Part shown: positions 1-12,497 of the stretch, piece by piece | Position numbering within the stretch: the stretch's first letter is position 1 | Layout: every line of letters starts with the position of its first letter | DNA from: Fasciolopsis buskii | Taxonomy: Eukaryota > Platyhelminthes > Trematoda > Plagiorchiida > Fasciolidae | Direction of reading: 5' to 3' | DNA length: 64,000 nucleotides | Assembly (NCBI GenBank): GCA_008360955.1 | Contig: LUCM01002934.1 | Location: 54,834 to 118,833 of the forward strand | The notes under the pieces: generated by a model | The model's database searches: none | Seen by the model: only the letters and a program-made list of their open reading frames with translations | Told to the model about the DNA's origin: nothing | Made by a program: the position numbers and the translations under genes

Positions 1-290
1 CTTAGTTGAATTGCTCTACTCGAATCCTGAATTCGTATTCCACTCACGCATCATGCATCAGTCGAAAGTGAGTCCACTGTTAGAGTCAAACACGCCTGTT
101 GACCAGTCTGCATTAAAGTGCGCACATTGAAGGAACCCAGATTCAGAGGCTGACGAGGCTTGAGAAAATGTGAGCTAGCACACTGAAAACCACCTACTAA
201 ACAAATTGACAATGAACCGTTGCGAGTGTCGGGCGTGTTATCAGTGGGGAAACTATGGGTAGGCAGAAGGGACAAGAGATTCGGCTGATT
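1..290 (-). mobile_element. RTE endonuclease start, antisense, running off the left edge
   Basis: The minus strand at 275-51 encodes FLKPRQPLNLGSFNVRTLMQ and DNTPDTRNGSLSI, the same protein block as 49420-49620 (+) in the large RTE. At 50-1 the SxTRIHDSS box is partly visible. The copy has a frameshift after 51. Confidence 0.85.
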
Positions 291-300
291 ATCTATTTTC

Positions 301-1406
301 TCTGTACCGCCTGAACGTTTTGACGAACTATGACAACAAAGGTGAGGTTGAATTTTAGGTATTAGGCTTCATACTCCATTCGTTGAAATAAGCAATGGAT
401 ATCTGGTACACATCTGTCACAGGCCCGCAGTTAGATTTCCTTGGGGTCTGAGCCGTTATTTTTAAAGGCATTCCATGAAGGTAAACTTCTATGAAAGGCT
501 TATCCAATATATTTTGCCAAATGAAATGAGCCACACTTTCTGCTTGCTGTTCTTGAGTTCGTTGGGATTTTTGTATGCCTCAATTAGCATCAGTTCTCCT
601 TTTGAATCCTTTCTCGTCTGGCTGGTTGTCTTATTTACTATTCTTTGTTGGGTGGTGGTTGTTTGTGGGCAGTGTTGTTACGTGCAATCCACATTGAGCA
701 CATTAGAATGAGATACTTATCCTCTAGAACGAAATTGGTCAGTTGATTTGCTGTCTCTAATGGCATTCGTCTTTTTTCGCAAGATTATCATCTGAATACG
801 ATTTGTTAGCACAAAAAGGCAAGCCAATCCTGCCAGCCGGATATCTGTGCAACTCAAAAACAGTTGAATTTCATCGTGCGCTCTAACTCGTTTCCACGGA
901 TTAAGAAAAACTTGCTGCGTCCGTAAAAAATCCGCGAACAGTACGCTCGTATTATTGGCGGTTTTGTGTTTGTGAACGGCTATTCAACGAACGCCTAATT
1001 GTAGGCGTATATGGTGTTTAGGGGGTGAAGACATTGTGAACCTAGGTCAGTTTGTCACAAATGGAAACGTGGGAAAAGGCGAGGGAATTTATTCAATATC
1101 TCGTCTCCTTTTCCCACATTTCGACTGATCGTGTGTCGATTGACGTTTATTGATGTGAAGCTACTGCACACAGACATGTATCACGACGAGCTATTAGTAA
1201 CACAAAGATGATTGATCCACTGAAGCGAATGATTTTCCGCTTATCTATTTCGATCGAAAAGTTGAGATTCGTATACATTACGGCACCCCATCGAAGCTAA
1301 GACTTTAGTAATTTTATCGGAATCAAACTAATCACACGATGGTTACCACAGTCGCTGCATTTTTCCCTCTGGAAAATGAATACAACCTGCTATTGACCAC
1401 CTCTCC

Positions 1407-1449
<43 letters not shown>

Positions 1450-1700
1450 CCCGCTTAAATTTTGAAACTTTGAGTGTCGTCAGTTTTCGTATGCGTCTGT
1501 CTACACGCAGCGTTCTACTACACCAGTTGTTCAAAATCTGTGGTGCCTATGGATACAATCTGTCCCTCGAGAAGTTTATGCCGAAATGTTAATCTTTTCG
1601 TGTGACTTTAATTTGGTTCCTGCTCCCACGTGTTCAAATTGCATCCGGTAATCCACTTATACCAAAACAGTGTGCTTGAATAATTCGAGGTAAATCTGAT
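301..1700 (+). other. Non-coding stretch, nothing recognised apart from a GT repeat
   Basis: No exon or repeat of known family was found. It contains the GT microsatellite at 1412-1446. It may be an intron upstream of the first visible LRRK1-like exon. Confidence 0.5.
1412..1446. repeat. (GT)n microsatellite
   Basis: An uninterrupted run of about 17 GT dinucleotides. Confidence 0.95.
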
Positions 1701-1738
1701 ATCACCGTGAATATATTTGTTCGTTGCCCGCTTTTACC

Positions 1739-2043
1739 TGCGGCAGATAGTGATTATTACATGGTTTAAGGTAGTCAGTGTATGGCAGTTTACAATTATG
1801 TGAATACCCCAATTTGTGGGTTGTTTTGTGGTTCGAGTCATTTTCCTTTTTTTGAGTCCATGGGGTTCTACTTCGTGTCGTTTGGAGAAATTGGTTGATG
1901 TGGCTAAATGTCGCCGGTATGGCATTATTCTTTTCACCTGACGCATTGGGTTTGTTCATTTGACTTTCTAGCAGTGCAGTATTGGTGGTTGCAGAATTTG
2001 GACTGAATTGACTAATGCTTTCTAGTGGTTTATAATGCGCCAT
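1739..2043 (-). CDS. Possible first exon of an antisense gene
   Basis: On the minus strand an ATG at 2043 in the context AAAAATGG opens a frame whose first 100 residues are polar, with N, T, S and K (MAHYKPLESISQFSPNSATT, then NDSNHKTTHKLGYSH). It reaches a donor-like CCGCAG|GTAAAA at about 1739, and the frame closes at 1702. No following exon and no homology were recognised. It may be chance or a small lineage-specific gene. Confidence 0.2.
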
Positions 2044-2281
2044 TTTTCCATCGGTCTTACGTATTTCGCTCTTTCTGGTGTTCGAACTAGTTACAGAGTA
2101 CCGAGCATCACTGATCGATTGTTTGCTCAGTACAAATCCCGATCATGCTTTTCTTTACTTATCTTGTCTTTCTAACCCTAGGTCGATTGTTTCGAGTGTC
2201 ACACAGTCAACTTTCTTCCTCTGGAATTGCGTTTGTGACAGATGATGCATTGTTTATTTTATTTATTTTATCTCTTCGCAG

Positions 2282-2348
2282 GAATTCTTTCCCAAAAGTG
2301 TTTTACGTAAATTTTCTCCAAACGAATTGTACTTTGCTGATAACTTAG
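2282..2348 (+). CDS. LRRK1: LRRK1-like exon, start of leucine-rich repeats (tentative)
   Basis: A short exon of 22 codons plus one base follows a pyrimidine-rich acceptor (cttcgcag). It translates to a segment ending NELYFADNL, which resembles the LxxLxLxxN core of a leucine-rich repeat. Leaving at the weak donor G|GTGCTA after 2348 gives phase 1, which is what the next exon needs. The other two frames close quickly, so the frame is well defined. The donor is the weak point; the frame stays open to about 2469, so a longer exon is possible but breaks the phase chain. More upstream exons must exist because the segment begins at an acceptor and not at a start codon. Confidence 0.45.
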
Positions 2349-2463
2349 GTGCTAATGCGCAGCAAACTATTTCGATCGAGTGGAATTTGTTGTTCGTAAT
2401 TTCACAACTGACAGAGATCGCACAGTTTCTTTACTACCCATCTTCATGTAAATTTTCTTGCAG

Positions 2464-2902
2464 AGTGTGAATACCCCCCACCTCGTGATCCGTATCAGTC
2501 TCACTCGTGTCTCGCTCATCTGTGGATTCATCACAATTGTATCACAACTCTGATTCCCCAACCATCCAGAGGCTCAGTGCTTGCTAGGACTCGGACAACA
2601 TCGCCAAATCCTCTACCTAGTCTGGCACAGTTAGCGCCAAAATTGGAGCATCTTGATGCGAGCTCCAATCGTATCCGTTGTTTACCTGGCTTTGACAAAC
2701 TCCCGCGAAACTTGGTTCACCTTGATCTGAGCCACAATATCTTGACCACCTGGGGTGACGAATTTTCGACACCTGATCACCTGAATTGCTCTAAGGAGAG
2801 GAAAAGAGCTAACCGATCAGAGTCTCGAGTTCAGTCGAAAGGGAACAGCGTAGATCACTGTGAAAAACGCACCCGGCATTTCTCAATTGTTAACGGGGTC
2901 AG
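2464..2902 (+). CDS. LRRK1: LRRK1-like exon, leucine-rich repeats
   Basis: This 439-nt exon runs from acceptor tttcttgcag to donor AG|GTAATT, entering in phase 1 and leaving in phase 2. It encodes about 146 residues with at least three LRR cores: LAHLWIHHNCI, LEHLDASSNRI and LVHLDLSHNIL, each with the LxxLxLxxNxL pattern. LRRs of this kind form a curved solenoid N-terminal to Roc in ROCO proteins and usually bind partners or cover the kinase. After the third repeat the exon becomes Lys/Arg/Ser rich (CSKERKRANRSESR), which looks like a loop inserted between repeats. Spacing of the repeats and the match of phases on both sides make this one of the firmest exons. Confidence 0.85.
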
Positions 2903-4434
2903 GTAATTTCCGTCTAAAGTTGTTTTGATCTAAAAATTTATTCAGTATTTCAATTACTCGATGACAGGAAATTTTTTTTCTTCATGGTTTCAAAATGAAT
3001 TTTAAAACGCATTTTTGTCCCTCATCGAATGTGTACCCGCTTCGAAAAAAAGTTATTGTTTAACGCGAAAAACGTCATGCTTGCGCATCCAGCCTAGCTC
3101 GAAAATCAGTACTGCTTAGTTTCCTGGAACATTTTCTGTGTCCGCATATTATGCTAACCGTGCCGATCCGGAAATTCGTTTTTCCCTCTTGCTGACCATT
3201 GTTTTATTATAGACTATGAACTAATTTGGATTTTTCTCTATATTACTTTTCCTCGCCCATGCATGCGGATGCTCTAACTTGAGAAAGAACGCTTAGGTAA
3301 CAACTGATCTTTTGTTCCCTCTCGCGGCGATATGCTCCTATATTTGGCATTTAAACGCAGAGCAATATTTCGTGAGAAAGTTGTCTACTGTCCACTGGGG
3401 TGTTTTTCTAAATTCTTAACCAGTGGAACCCAGAATATCTTTATTCCACATAGCTTGAATTCACTAGGTTGATGTTGTGTCGAAAATTTGCGATTCATTG
3501 TCGTTTTACTGGGGCCGCACATTGGCAGATCATTAATTGCCAGTTGATAGTGGAGATCGTGCTTGTTAGACCACTAAGATCAATGAAGTACTTCATGGTG
3601 AGCAAAAGCAAACCAAACCCTTATTCCAAATCAAGAAATGACAGTTCTAATCATTTGGTTGCCTGGATGGAGAAGCTAAAACGAAGGCTTGTAGCTGATG
3701 GGAGGCTCAGCACAAGGCAACGAATTATTCCGTTTTCCGATATGTTACTAAGTGGCGAGACAGTAGCTAAACACCGATGAACAATTTGCACGGACTGAGA
3801 CGCTTTTGGCTGAGGTAAGCGACATTTCGTTGGCTGGCATTGCACAGGGAATCAGTTAGCAGTTGGCCCTAAGGATATGATTCAGCATCGGATAAGGTTG
3901 ACGCATCGCGCCTTTGCAGTTCACGGGACGAAGATTGTCGCTATGCTCGTTTAGCGGCATAGCCCAAAATTGATTTCAATAGCACTCACTCTGCCCCTGC
4001 CATGTGAGCTCCCGTTCCATCTGTAAAGCATAGAACTGTTACAAACATGTTAAGCGGAAAATCATACAACCCAATTTCGATAGTATTTGCAGTCCATTTC
4101 TTGAGAGTTGCCAATATTTTCACTTTCTGGGCCATCGAGATAACTGATCTTCCGTTTATTGGTACCTGGTGAAGTTCTACCTGCCCATTACTCCAGGTGA
4201 TCGAAATGTGAACTAGTCCTGTGCCCGGTCGGTAAATAGAGCGGTGAAACAACAGCTGATCGATTTTCTTTGTTTTTTTTGTCGGTTACTCATACCAATC
4301 GCTCGCTAGAACGGACCACAGTTTAGCTGAAATGTTATGTCAGTTAAGATGGAATTCTTGGTTATCATTTTTACTTAACCTGATTTGTAACGCGCCAGTA
4401 TATCTTGTGCCTTTTATCCAAGTAAATCGGCCAG
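2903..4434 (+). other. LRRK1-like intron, no recognised element
   Basis: I see nothing I can name in this 1.5-kb intron. A 103-codon open frame at 3469-3780 (+) has a basic stretch near its middle (MEKLKRRL) but no family I recognise and no matching splice sites, and an 88-codon frame at 3986-4252 (-) is likewise unassigned. Both may be chance or remnants of old repeats. Confidence 0.5.
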
Positions 4435-4588
4435 CGATCATATGGTGAGAGATGCGCGACTGAAAGAAGTGTTAGAAGCCCGCGCTGATCGAATCATATT
4501 CACTCAGTTGGAGCACTTGAATCTGCGGGGTAATCGGTTAGTATCTTTTTGTCCGTCGATGCCCGAACAAATTCTTGACCCGTTGAAG
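4435..4588 (+). CDS. LRRK1: LRRK1-like exon, leucine-rich repeat
   Basis: A 154-nt exon entering in phase 2 (one base completes the previous codon) and leaving in phase 0 at the strong donor AAG|GTAAGG. It encodes about 51 residues with an LRR core LEHLNLRGNRLVSF preceded by a helical charged segment (RLKEVLEARADRI). The acceptor cggccag is preceded by only a moderate pyrimidine tract. I chose it because it is the only upstream AG that keeps the LRR frame and fits the phase 2 donor of the preceding exon. Confidence 0.75.
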
Positions 4589-5289
4589 GTAAGGAATAAC
4601 TTCACGTCGTTGTATCTAATTATTGTTCGCGAGTGGCTTACTTAATTAGCTGTTGACGTACACATCTTTCATTCCATACCACCTGAATCAAATTCGGTTA
4701 TCTTCATTGTATGGTGTGTAAGTAATTATGTACACAATTCGATAAAAAAGTTGTCTGTTTTTACGTGTTACTAAACTCGCGAACGGTTTGAAAGTTAGAA
4801 CTCGGAGGCTGTGACAGATACATAAACGTCTCAACCGTTCTTCGAGTGAACTGTAGACACAAGGCTTGGTTAGCCGTGTAAGATGAACGATAGTTAGGTA
4901 AACGAGTAGACCTCCTATTGTGACTAGGATTAGTACAGGGTTTTTTAATGCTTCTAATTTAATACGGTTCTATGCTACTCCAATTTTCAGGGTTATGGCT
5001 GCTGCCTTACTCCATCTCGTGCAGTAAATCTTAGCGGCTATGGGTGCGTGCCCCTTCCACTATGCTCATGCTTCTGTATGTAATAAATATTGTATGTTAA
5101 AATATATGATGTCTTGCACCTGTGTGTTGGTAGGAGTTCGACTCATCTCAGTGGATCACAACAAATAGACTGATTTTTCAATCTGCTCTAATACAGCTCT
5201 CTTTTTATACGTCCAATTTTACTTTCATAGTATTCTATATATGAATCGGCTACTCTGTTTCACATAATAGCTTTCTATCTAAAGTGCCC

Positions 5290-5500
5290 CCACATAGGCG
5301 TAAGGAAAGTGACCATCAAGTTGGTAACTGGGAGTGAAATCGATTAGCTGCCAGTGATCAAGTAGATTAAGCATCTGTCACCTTAAAAAGCTCAGAGGTT
5401 TGAACCCCAGATCTGCTGGTCACTTTGGTTATAAATGCCAATTCGTTGTCGCCCGGTTCATTGCCACTCCCAGTTCTAATATCACGGTTGCCTCTCTTGT
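5290..5500 (+). mobile_element. tRNA-derived SINE (family C here)
   Basis: The segment contains a pol III B-box-like motif GAGGTTTGAACCCC with the downstream string CAGATCTGCTGGTCAC. The same body, diverged, is found on the minus strand at 54690-54895. An exact 11-bp inverted repeat (AACTGGGAGTG at 5326-5336, complement at 5465-5475) flanks the tRNA-like head. The tRNA-like start plus a conserved body in two places in the window fits a short interspersed element mobilised by a LINE. The edges are approximate, and no target-site duplication was identified. Confidence 0.55.
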
Positions 5501-6121
5501 AGTTGGTCGTTGTGGCTTTGGAGTCCATTTCTTCCACTATACTTATATTTCAAACATGTCATAAAAATCTGGCTCATTTAGAATTTGGTTCAGCGAATTT
5601 CAGGTGACCTAACTGTTCAATATGATTTGTGTTTATCGGCAGTAATATTATTAATAATGTGACCTTGAATTACACTGAGATGCCCGATTTTTGTCATGTG
5701 AACTTACATTTTGACTATATTATTTAAGATATGAACACTGTACCCGCGGAAATTTTGGTCCACTATCACTGTTTAGTAAACCTTACTCAGACGACCTGGA
5801 ACGTACGTGCTTTGTATGGGAAGAGAGATGCGTGCGTAGGATATTCCATACACTGACTTTGCTTTCATGATATCCGATACTGACAGCATGTGTAGTTTTT
5901 CGCTATTTGCCAGGTCGTGGATTCGTTAACTCAGCGTACATGTACATATACACACTTACATGCACACACAGCGGCTCGCATTCCATTCGCCTAAACCAGT
6001 TATAGCTGTTGTATAATTTGACTGTTCACTGATAGGTATCACACTGTTTCGTCTTTTGCATCAATGACCTTTGATGTCATATTACTCAATCCATTAACCT
6101 TACGAATGGATCCACAACCAG

Positions 6122-6301
6122 AATCGCGGTCGGCCTCGAGGTCCCTACAAGTTTTCCACTCGTCCCAAACCTACTCGATTTCCTAATTTGCGGACTTTGG
6201 ATTTGGGAAATAATCCTGGATTGAAACGACTCTCTTCCGGGGTGTGTGACCTTTTCCAACTGCAACAGCTGTTCCTGGACGGATGCATCGCTTTGTTCGA
6301 A
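6122..6301 (+). CDS. LRRK1: LRRK1-like exon, leucine-rich repeats
   Basis: A 180-nt phase 0 to phase 0 exon between acceptor caaccag and donor GAA|GTAAGC. After a basic proline-containing stretch it encodes LRR cores LRTLDLGNNPGLKRL and LQQLFLDGCIALFE. The last repeat is completed by the next exon, which opens with LPADLWRLPSL, so the join reads as a regular LRR across the splice. No single frame of the track covers this exon because its upstream sequence has stops, but the repeat pattern and the donor fix it well. The exact acceptor is the least certain point. Confidence 0.75.
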
Positions 6302-6859
6302 GTAAGCATAGATTGTCCACTTCATATTCCTTTTTATCGATGGTTTCTCGCATTTTTTTAAATATAGACTTGGTTTATTAGAGAATAACCATGACATAAA
6401 CTGTTCAAGAGGCTCTGAAAGGAGAAGAAAATATTAGTTCAGTCTGGGAATCATGAGGAAATATCCGTCATGGTGGTTCGCGTTGTGAAACATTGATCTT
6501 TTCGTCTGACCAATTTGAACAGTTTATGGTTTCTTGACAACCGACGAACTATTGAGCACTTCCGGCAGTTGACTAAAGTCCTACATTAATTTCGTAGTGA
6601 TTGGAATTAGCTCACGCACTGGTTTCACCCGGAAAAGTGTTTTGTAACCTCTCCTTAACTGCACAGTTTTGTTAGTATCTCACGAGCTTTATTTCCCACT
6701 TAGCAATGCGCCCGTTCATTTCCATTCGAGTTATGATTGATACCTCGCACCATCATCTGCACAAACTTAAGAAAAGAACGGGAATTACTGAGTGATCAAC
6801 TGCAAAACTGTTTGTTGAAGAACTCTCGAGAAGAAAAAAGGTTTCGAATGCATGAATGC

Positions 6860-8990
6860 CACTGATTGGGGCAGAGACACCTATTGTCTGCGAATATTGC
6901 CTCGGGGGACCACGTGGGCCTTAACTCGGTAGTCTAACTGCACCTACCTGCATGAGCCAGTTCACTGGTTAAAGCCTTCATAATTTTTGCTCATTTCATC
7001 GACCGGCCACTTTGAACCATCCTCCAGCCATTACCTGCCTCGGAAAACAGCGTACGAGTCTGGCCGGTGTTCTGAGTATGTGTAAAACTTGTTCCAACCA
7101 CCCTAAACTGTTCTGCCTTAGTGCCTGTTCTAAACTCTGGACCCTAGGACCCAGTATTCTGCACCTAACTTCTAAATTCCCCAAAAAATTCTCCCACGAT
7201 ATTCTACCGATACTACCATGATAACGGTCTTCAAACACTGAAAATCTTCGCATATCTTCTGCTCTCAGCGCCCATGTTTTAGAGCCTTAGAGCAATACAC
7301 ATTTCATTACCGTAGCATATACTTAACCGCTGATCGATTACCGTATTCAGGCTGGCGCCACCAATGCCTCAAATTAGTAAATGTCAACTTGGCCTTTTAT
7401 ATGCGCGAAGACACTTCATCCGATGCACGACCACCGGGTGAGATACAACTACCCAATTAACCAAGTGTGTTCACCTCAACCGGTTGCTGCTCTGAAAGAA
7501 CAAGGTTCAGCTTTGAATCAATCCACCTCCACAACAGCATTTGAAAAATGGAAGGTACAACGCTCATCCCAAATCTACCTACACTATCGTTCAGACGATC
7601 GAGGGAAGCTTGCAACTTTGTTGGGTCACCACTCAGCAGCACATCATCGTCTGCATATTTGAGCAAACATCATTGTTTCTATTCTCACACGAGACTAGGT
7701 CTGCCTCCAGAATCATCTCAATGACAAAGGTAAAACGAAAAGATTAGGGGGCAACCGTGACAAACAGCGCTTCTCTTGATTAATTCGGCTGAAACATCGT
7801 CACAAGCGCGAACTCCGCTTCGGGTGATCGCATACAAAGGATTAGATGAGTGAAATGAATTTTCCCGATTCACCCTTCACTGAGAAGCAGTGCCAAAGAA
7901 CTGCAAAGTCGACTGAGTCAAGCGTCGCCTTCAGGTCGAAAAAGGCAGAATTCCAGGGTCTACGGAATATGTGCCTATATTTTAAGATCTGTTGCAAAGT
8001 TAAAGTTTAGTCAATATAACCACGACGAGGATGAGAACCCGTACAATCATCGATTCACATCAGTTCCTAAGGGCCTGTTCTTTTGCTAAGGTTAGCCCCA
8101 CATGTTTTTTCAACTCCGATTTTGACACTTCGGCAGCATCTTTGAAGCAGGATGGCGACAGTCCATCTGGTCGTAGCTGCTTTACACCTTTTAGGAAACC
8201 TGTTTCCCTGGTCATCTTCATTTTCGATGGAAGGATGGTATCCCAACTGCATAATTAGAAGGCTCACTGTGGCTGTTTGCCAACTAAATAACCTCCTGAA
8301 GTGTTCTTACCAACGTGCCAGCGGACGGTTCTGAAAGTGAATCATTGTTGTCGGATTCTTTAACTACCTCGCTTACGCTTAGTTTCCGTGGACCAGTATT
8401 CTCAGTCATTCAGTAAAGGTTGCGACTGTTTCCGATAGTCGCGGCTATTTCCTATCCACCACTGGTTGGTTGATTTCCTAGGTATCTACGCGTCTTATTG
8501 TATGTTGCATCCGGGGGCGCATGTGTGAGCATCTGATAGTGCAACAGAACTCGAGGATATCCATCATTTCTTGGTTTGGGTGGAAAGGAGACTTTCGTGC
8601 CAAGTCAGCTGATGTCACTTACGACAAAAATTGGTGTTCGCCGGAAACTGTCTGTGGGCTGCAAAGGGTGTTCACGGAAGTGGGATCCTGTATGCGCGTT
8701 TCGGAGGCACAGTATGCGTCTATTTTGAAAGCTTCAAGAGTTCTTGCTAGGGCATTTTGTTGCCCTATATGGGTGACTGCGCGGATGCCCAGGTGAAGTG
8801 AGCACTGAAGTTTAAGTAATGCGTACAAACTGTTTCGTCTCCTTCCCTTAATGCTGCCGACCGATGGGTCCATCGAGCCGCAGTTCTTCGTGGCAGTTTG
8901 TGTGATCCTCGCATTGGAAGAACGTGAATTAGAAAGATTCACTATAAAAAGGATGCTGAAGGTATTCCGGCTGTAGGTACGTCGCACCTG
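6860..8990 (-). mobile_element. Decayed RTE-type non-LTR retrotransposon, antisense
   Basis: On the minus strand, pieces of one long retrotransposon ORF occur in the right order. From 8860 to 8620 there is an AP-endonuclease start (IGQQNALARTLEAFKID, then a SETRIQD string). Near 8190 there is the pre-RT block like the KRGKAAGPDDLPP block of the better copy at 50990. At 7666-7457 there is the reverse transcriptase catalytic box KYADDDVLLSGD and following residues. At 7253-6996 there is the C-terminal block with RRFSVFEDRYH and the RRRVLG-like box. Frames change several times and stops intervene, so it is dead. It lies in the intron between the LRR exons at 6122 and 10437. Confidence 0.8.
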
Positions 8991-9599
8991 CTCACCCCGC
9001 ATAAGTTTTTCTTTGGGAGCCCTAATCGGAACCTTTGACTCAAAAGTCTTACCCACAAGGCTGAGGGCTGGATTCTTTAGCTTCTTCCCAATTCAGTTCG
9101 TGACACGTTCGCGGTGTGGGTAGCCGCGAATTGTCACTTAACAAGACACCTCCGGAATTCGTTTGTATGACGATTCTTGCTAACTTCGATTCTTCCAATG
9201 TATGCACCGTGCAATTTGCCACGGCTAATTTGTGTTCCGTAGATTTGCCTGACGGTTATGTTGATGGATCACCGGAATATGACCCGAATGTTCTGCCTGT
9301 TCACTTCGCCTGGCTATCTTCAACTTTCGCACGGTGGTGTAAGGAAACGCCCTATGTCGGAACATACTAGCCAGGAGTTGTTAGGTAAAACATTGTAACT
9401 GAAAGGACGGCAGATATTGGCGAAAGCTTCTTCTTCGGATGATTGTTGATCGGTCCCTTAGGTATTCTATCGGACCGATCGCCATCGGCGTGTGTGAAGT
9501 TATTCGTCCAGAATTGACCGAAGTTTCTTCTTCCCCTTGTTGTTTGTGATAACTAACCAAAACTACTTAGTTGTTTTAAGTTACTAAGTCACAGTTGTA

Positions 9600-9930
9600 G
9601 CTGGAAATGGTTTTGGAGATGCACAGTCAGCCGGTTGACGACCGTGGTCACAACCATAGTATTATCGTCACTTCCGTTCCTTTTCTTTGCTCAAATGTTT
9701 CCTTTATTCCTCCTCTTGATTCATAAGACCATTATTGTATTATCGTATCCTCCATCAACCTCACCTACCACAACTCTCCACTCTACTCAAGACACATTTT
9801 ATCCACTTGCTAAAGCAGTCTCCGTAATTTCTGCTCTTCCAGTTATCTTCTCATCTGCAATTCCTCTGGTAATATTTTCTGTGAACCCCACGCGAAAGCC
9901 GAGGTACTTCTGCTAATTCCTCTCATTTTG
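9600..9930 (+). mobile_element. Fragment of a Jockey/CR1-like element
   Basis: The open frame at 9635-9916 ends with an ISALPVIFSSAIPLVIFSV string followed by RKP. The same block, diverged, occurs at 27960-28080 in the longer copy (ISALPLLIPWAVPLVILF, then RKP). The duplication in one window marks a dispersed repeat and not a gene. The segment itself has no catalytic motif, and its assignment rests on the longer copy, which carries a YADD box. Confidence 0.5.
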
Positions 9931-10436
9931 CTTCCCCACAAGAGTGACCATAATAACTTCAGGATGAGACCACCGGAAACATATTGTCGCCTACTTGTCG
10001 GTTTTCGATGTTGGCCAAAGGCTTTTCCCGTATAATTCAGAGTCAGTTTTATATAGACGGCAACCCTCTGTCTCCCGGTCGGCTACTACATGTGATAATG
10101 AGGAAAACATTGACTCAATAAAGAATCAATTAGCGTCTTCGGCTAGCCGTCACAGAATACAGACTCTCAACTGGGAGAATGGGAAATATCGTACCAAACG
10201 ATCATCATTCACAGTCGGATCTGAATAATTTTTATGTGAGTTCTCCCATTGTGTTACTTGAAATGGGTTTTGGCTTCTTTTTTTTGAAAAACTGCCTAAA
10301 CTGTAATTTACTTAAAAAAGAAGTAATAGGGTGAATGAAATGTCTGGATTCTGGTCGTCATTGGGTTTGAGTAAATTGACTAAGTTTCTTACTGCATTTT
10401 TCCTTCACCTTTTGCGATCGCTTCTCCATTTCACAG

Positions 10437-10672
10437 TTGCCCGCCGATTTGTGGCGACTACCCAGTCTACATACGATATACTTAGATCATACGCCATTTG
10501 ACTATGGCCTCCGTTCGGTTCATCATGCGCAATCTAGTACGCCGTCGCGAAAGATTTTTCCACAATCGATCAGGCCACTTGCGACTGTAAGATGCCCTTC
10601 ACAGCCACCACCGTCACAAATACACAACGAAACTCGACGAATGCTGGATGAATTTCGTGCAGCTGCCGAGGC
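10437..10672 (+). CDS. LRRK1: LRRK1-like exon, last leucine-rich repeat and LRR-Roc linker
   Basis: A 236-nt exon with a good acceptor (ctccatttcacag) and donor GC|GTAAGT, phase 0 to phase 2. It opens with LPADLWRLPSLHTIYLDHT, which completes the LRR begun in the preceding exon, and then becomes a Ser/Pro/Gln-rich linker ending in an acidic helix (MLDEFRAAAEA). The splice to 13909 rebuilds an Ala codon and runs directly into the Roc P-loop, which is the expected ROCO order. Confidence 0.85.
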
Positions 10673-11224
10673 GTAAGTAGTTCCTTCAGATAACTTGTCG
10701 TTCATCAAACATGACATCTCTCTCTTCCATCCTACACAAAGATTACAATATTCTTATCGCGAATTTTTCATAGTTTGTAAGCCAAGCGCCACAGAGTTCA
10801 TTAATCAGTGAGGGCTCTCAAACTGCAACATAAAACTACAGAGCTATTCCAGATACGTGGCACTGTTCAGAAATATTTTAAGTTGAACATCATTCATTTC
10901 GACCAGCAATGGCAATCAATAATCCACTGTACCTAATTGTTAACTGTGTGTTGTTTGGATTGTTTGCAAAGTGTTCCAATTGTTCCATAAGGAAAATTGT
11001 AACATGGTTTACGATAGCACCATGTTCCCTTTTCCCCCACACAATTCGGAAATGCAGTATCGTTTCAGATGCTAAGCTTCAATCCATCTAGCTCACCTTA
11101 CTCTAATGAGTTATCGTCACTCCGCATCGCAATTTTTTCCGTTGATTATTGTGGCATTTAATAAATTGTCAATTAAATGACTCGTCATTTCTTATCTACA
11201 TCAAAATCACCATTATAAGTCGCC

Positions 11225-11470
11225 TAATGTTATTATCTCATCTTTGTTTGGAATCATCAGCAGTGCATATCGATCGCCCCCGAACTATTTTGAGTCGAAC
11301 ACCATAGCCATTTGGTTATTCTCGCTGGCTCAAAACGTTTTTTATCGTACTTAATATAACGTCTTTCCGTCACTGGTAGCGATGCGTTTTCATCACTAGT
11401 TTATCCTAACGCGAATGATGTAGCTGTACACTTCTTCCATGGTATTCACTGTTGAAACGGATATGTTCCA
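11225..11470 (-). mobile_element. SINE family B copy, antisense
   Basis: The segment shares GGAATCATCAGCAGTGCATAT and the tRNA-like string TTTTGAGTCGAACACCATAGCC with better copies at 33838-34140 (+) and 53218-53625 (-). The tRNA-like part reads on the minus strand. It is more decayed than those copies, and its far arm is only weakly visible. Confidence 0.5.
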
Positions 11471-12497
11471 TGATGGATCATTCAATGACCTAATAACTGT
11501 TTCGTATTAAACAACTGCACGTAGTTAACGCAAGGAAACGAATCAATCATCACGTCCCAAAACGACTGAATTTACCGTTAAAATCATGGACATAAAGACA
11601 GTACAGCTTTTTTAGCGTATCCTCAGCCTCGCATTGTCGTTTTGCCCATGGCATAGTTCCGACCGTGGATGAATGAGTATGAATCGAACATCATTGCTAG
11701 GCTCAGTTGGATCTCCCCTACATGACGCTTATGAAGAGCAGTAACGATGACCTAGTGCCTGGAACCTAGGTCTGGATAGCAGATTTTAACGGAGTCAGAT
11801 GAGTAACACACGGATTAAAAATCTGCACAACTAGGCGCCCGAGAATAAGGCTATAGTCACTGTCATTCGAGGACAAACTTTAGAATAATCCAATTTTGAT
11901 GACGTATTCGGAGACAAATTGGGGCGTCTGTCGAAAGAATTGCCTAGATCAAACATCCTTTTTCTTTCTGAAATTTGTTGATGTATATCGCTTGACTAAT
12001 AAATGACATTTGGATTGGTTTACTATAGTTCTTTTCGGTGTTCCGGTTTTGAGTAAGCGAAATCATGAAATAATGATTAACAACAGACCAAATTTTATGA
12101 CTCCATTGATAAGCATTTATCCACCCCTCAGTTTTTGTATTTCTTTCCACCAATGCTAATGTGTTGCACGTGGTTAACCCACGAATCTCAAAAAATGAGT
12201 TCATCGTTCATTCCATTTTTTATGCAACATCTGCCTAAACCCATCCCTCGGAATGAATTGTAATCCGGAGGTTTATAATATCTTCATATGATCATCAGCA
12301 ACTGTGTTATCACATGATGCAATCTGCTGTTGCACGAGCAAGAATAATGACGGTCAAATGCACTTTGAAATCTGTACTTTCCAGTTTTGATAGACCACAT
12401 GATTATCTGGGCAGTCGAGTTCACATGTATGAAAGACATCCAGTTTCCGATCGAAATTCGGCGACCAGGGAAACCAACTGATGGACTTATATCGTTT

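Noticed and set aside
1343..1534. Minus-strand frame with a His-Thr repeat
   Set aside because: The repeat is the translation of the GT microsatellite.
9116..9370. Plus-strand 84-codon frame ending near a GTAAGG donor, considered as an LRR exon
   Set aside because: Its donor would be phase 1, but the next LRR exon at 10437 and the previous one at 6122 are both phase 0 and join directly into a regular LRR. There is also no LRR core or clear acceptor.
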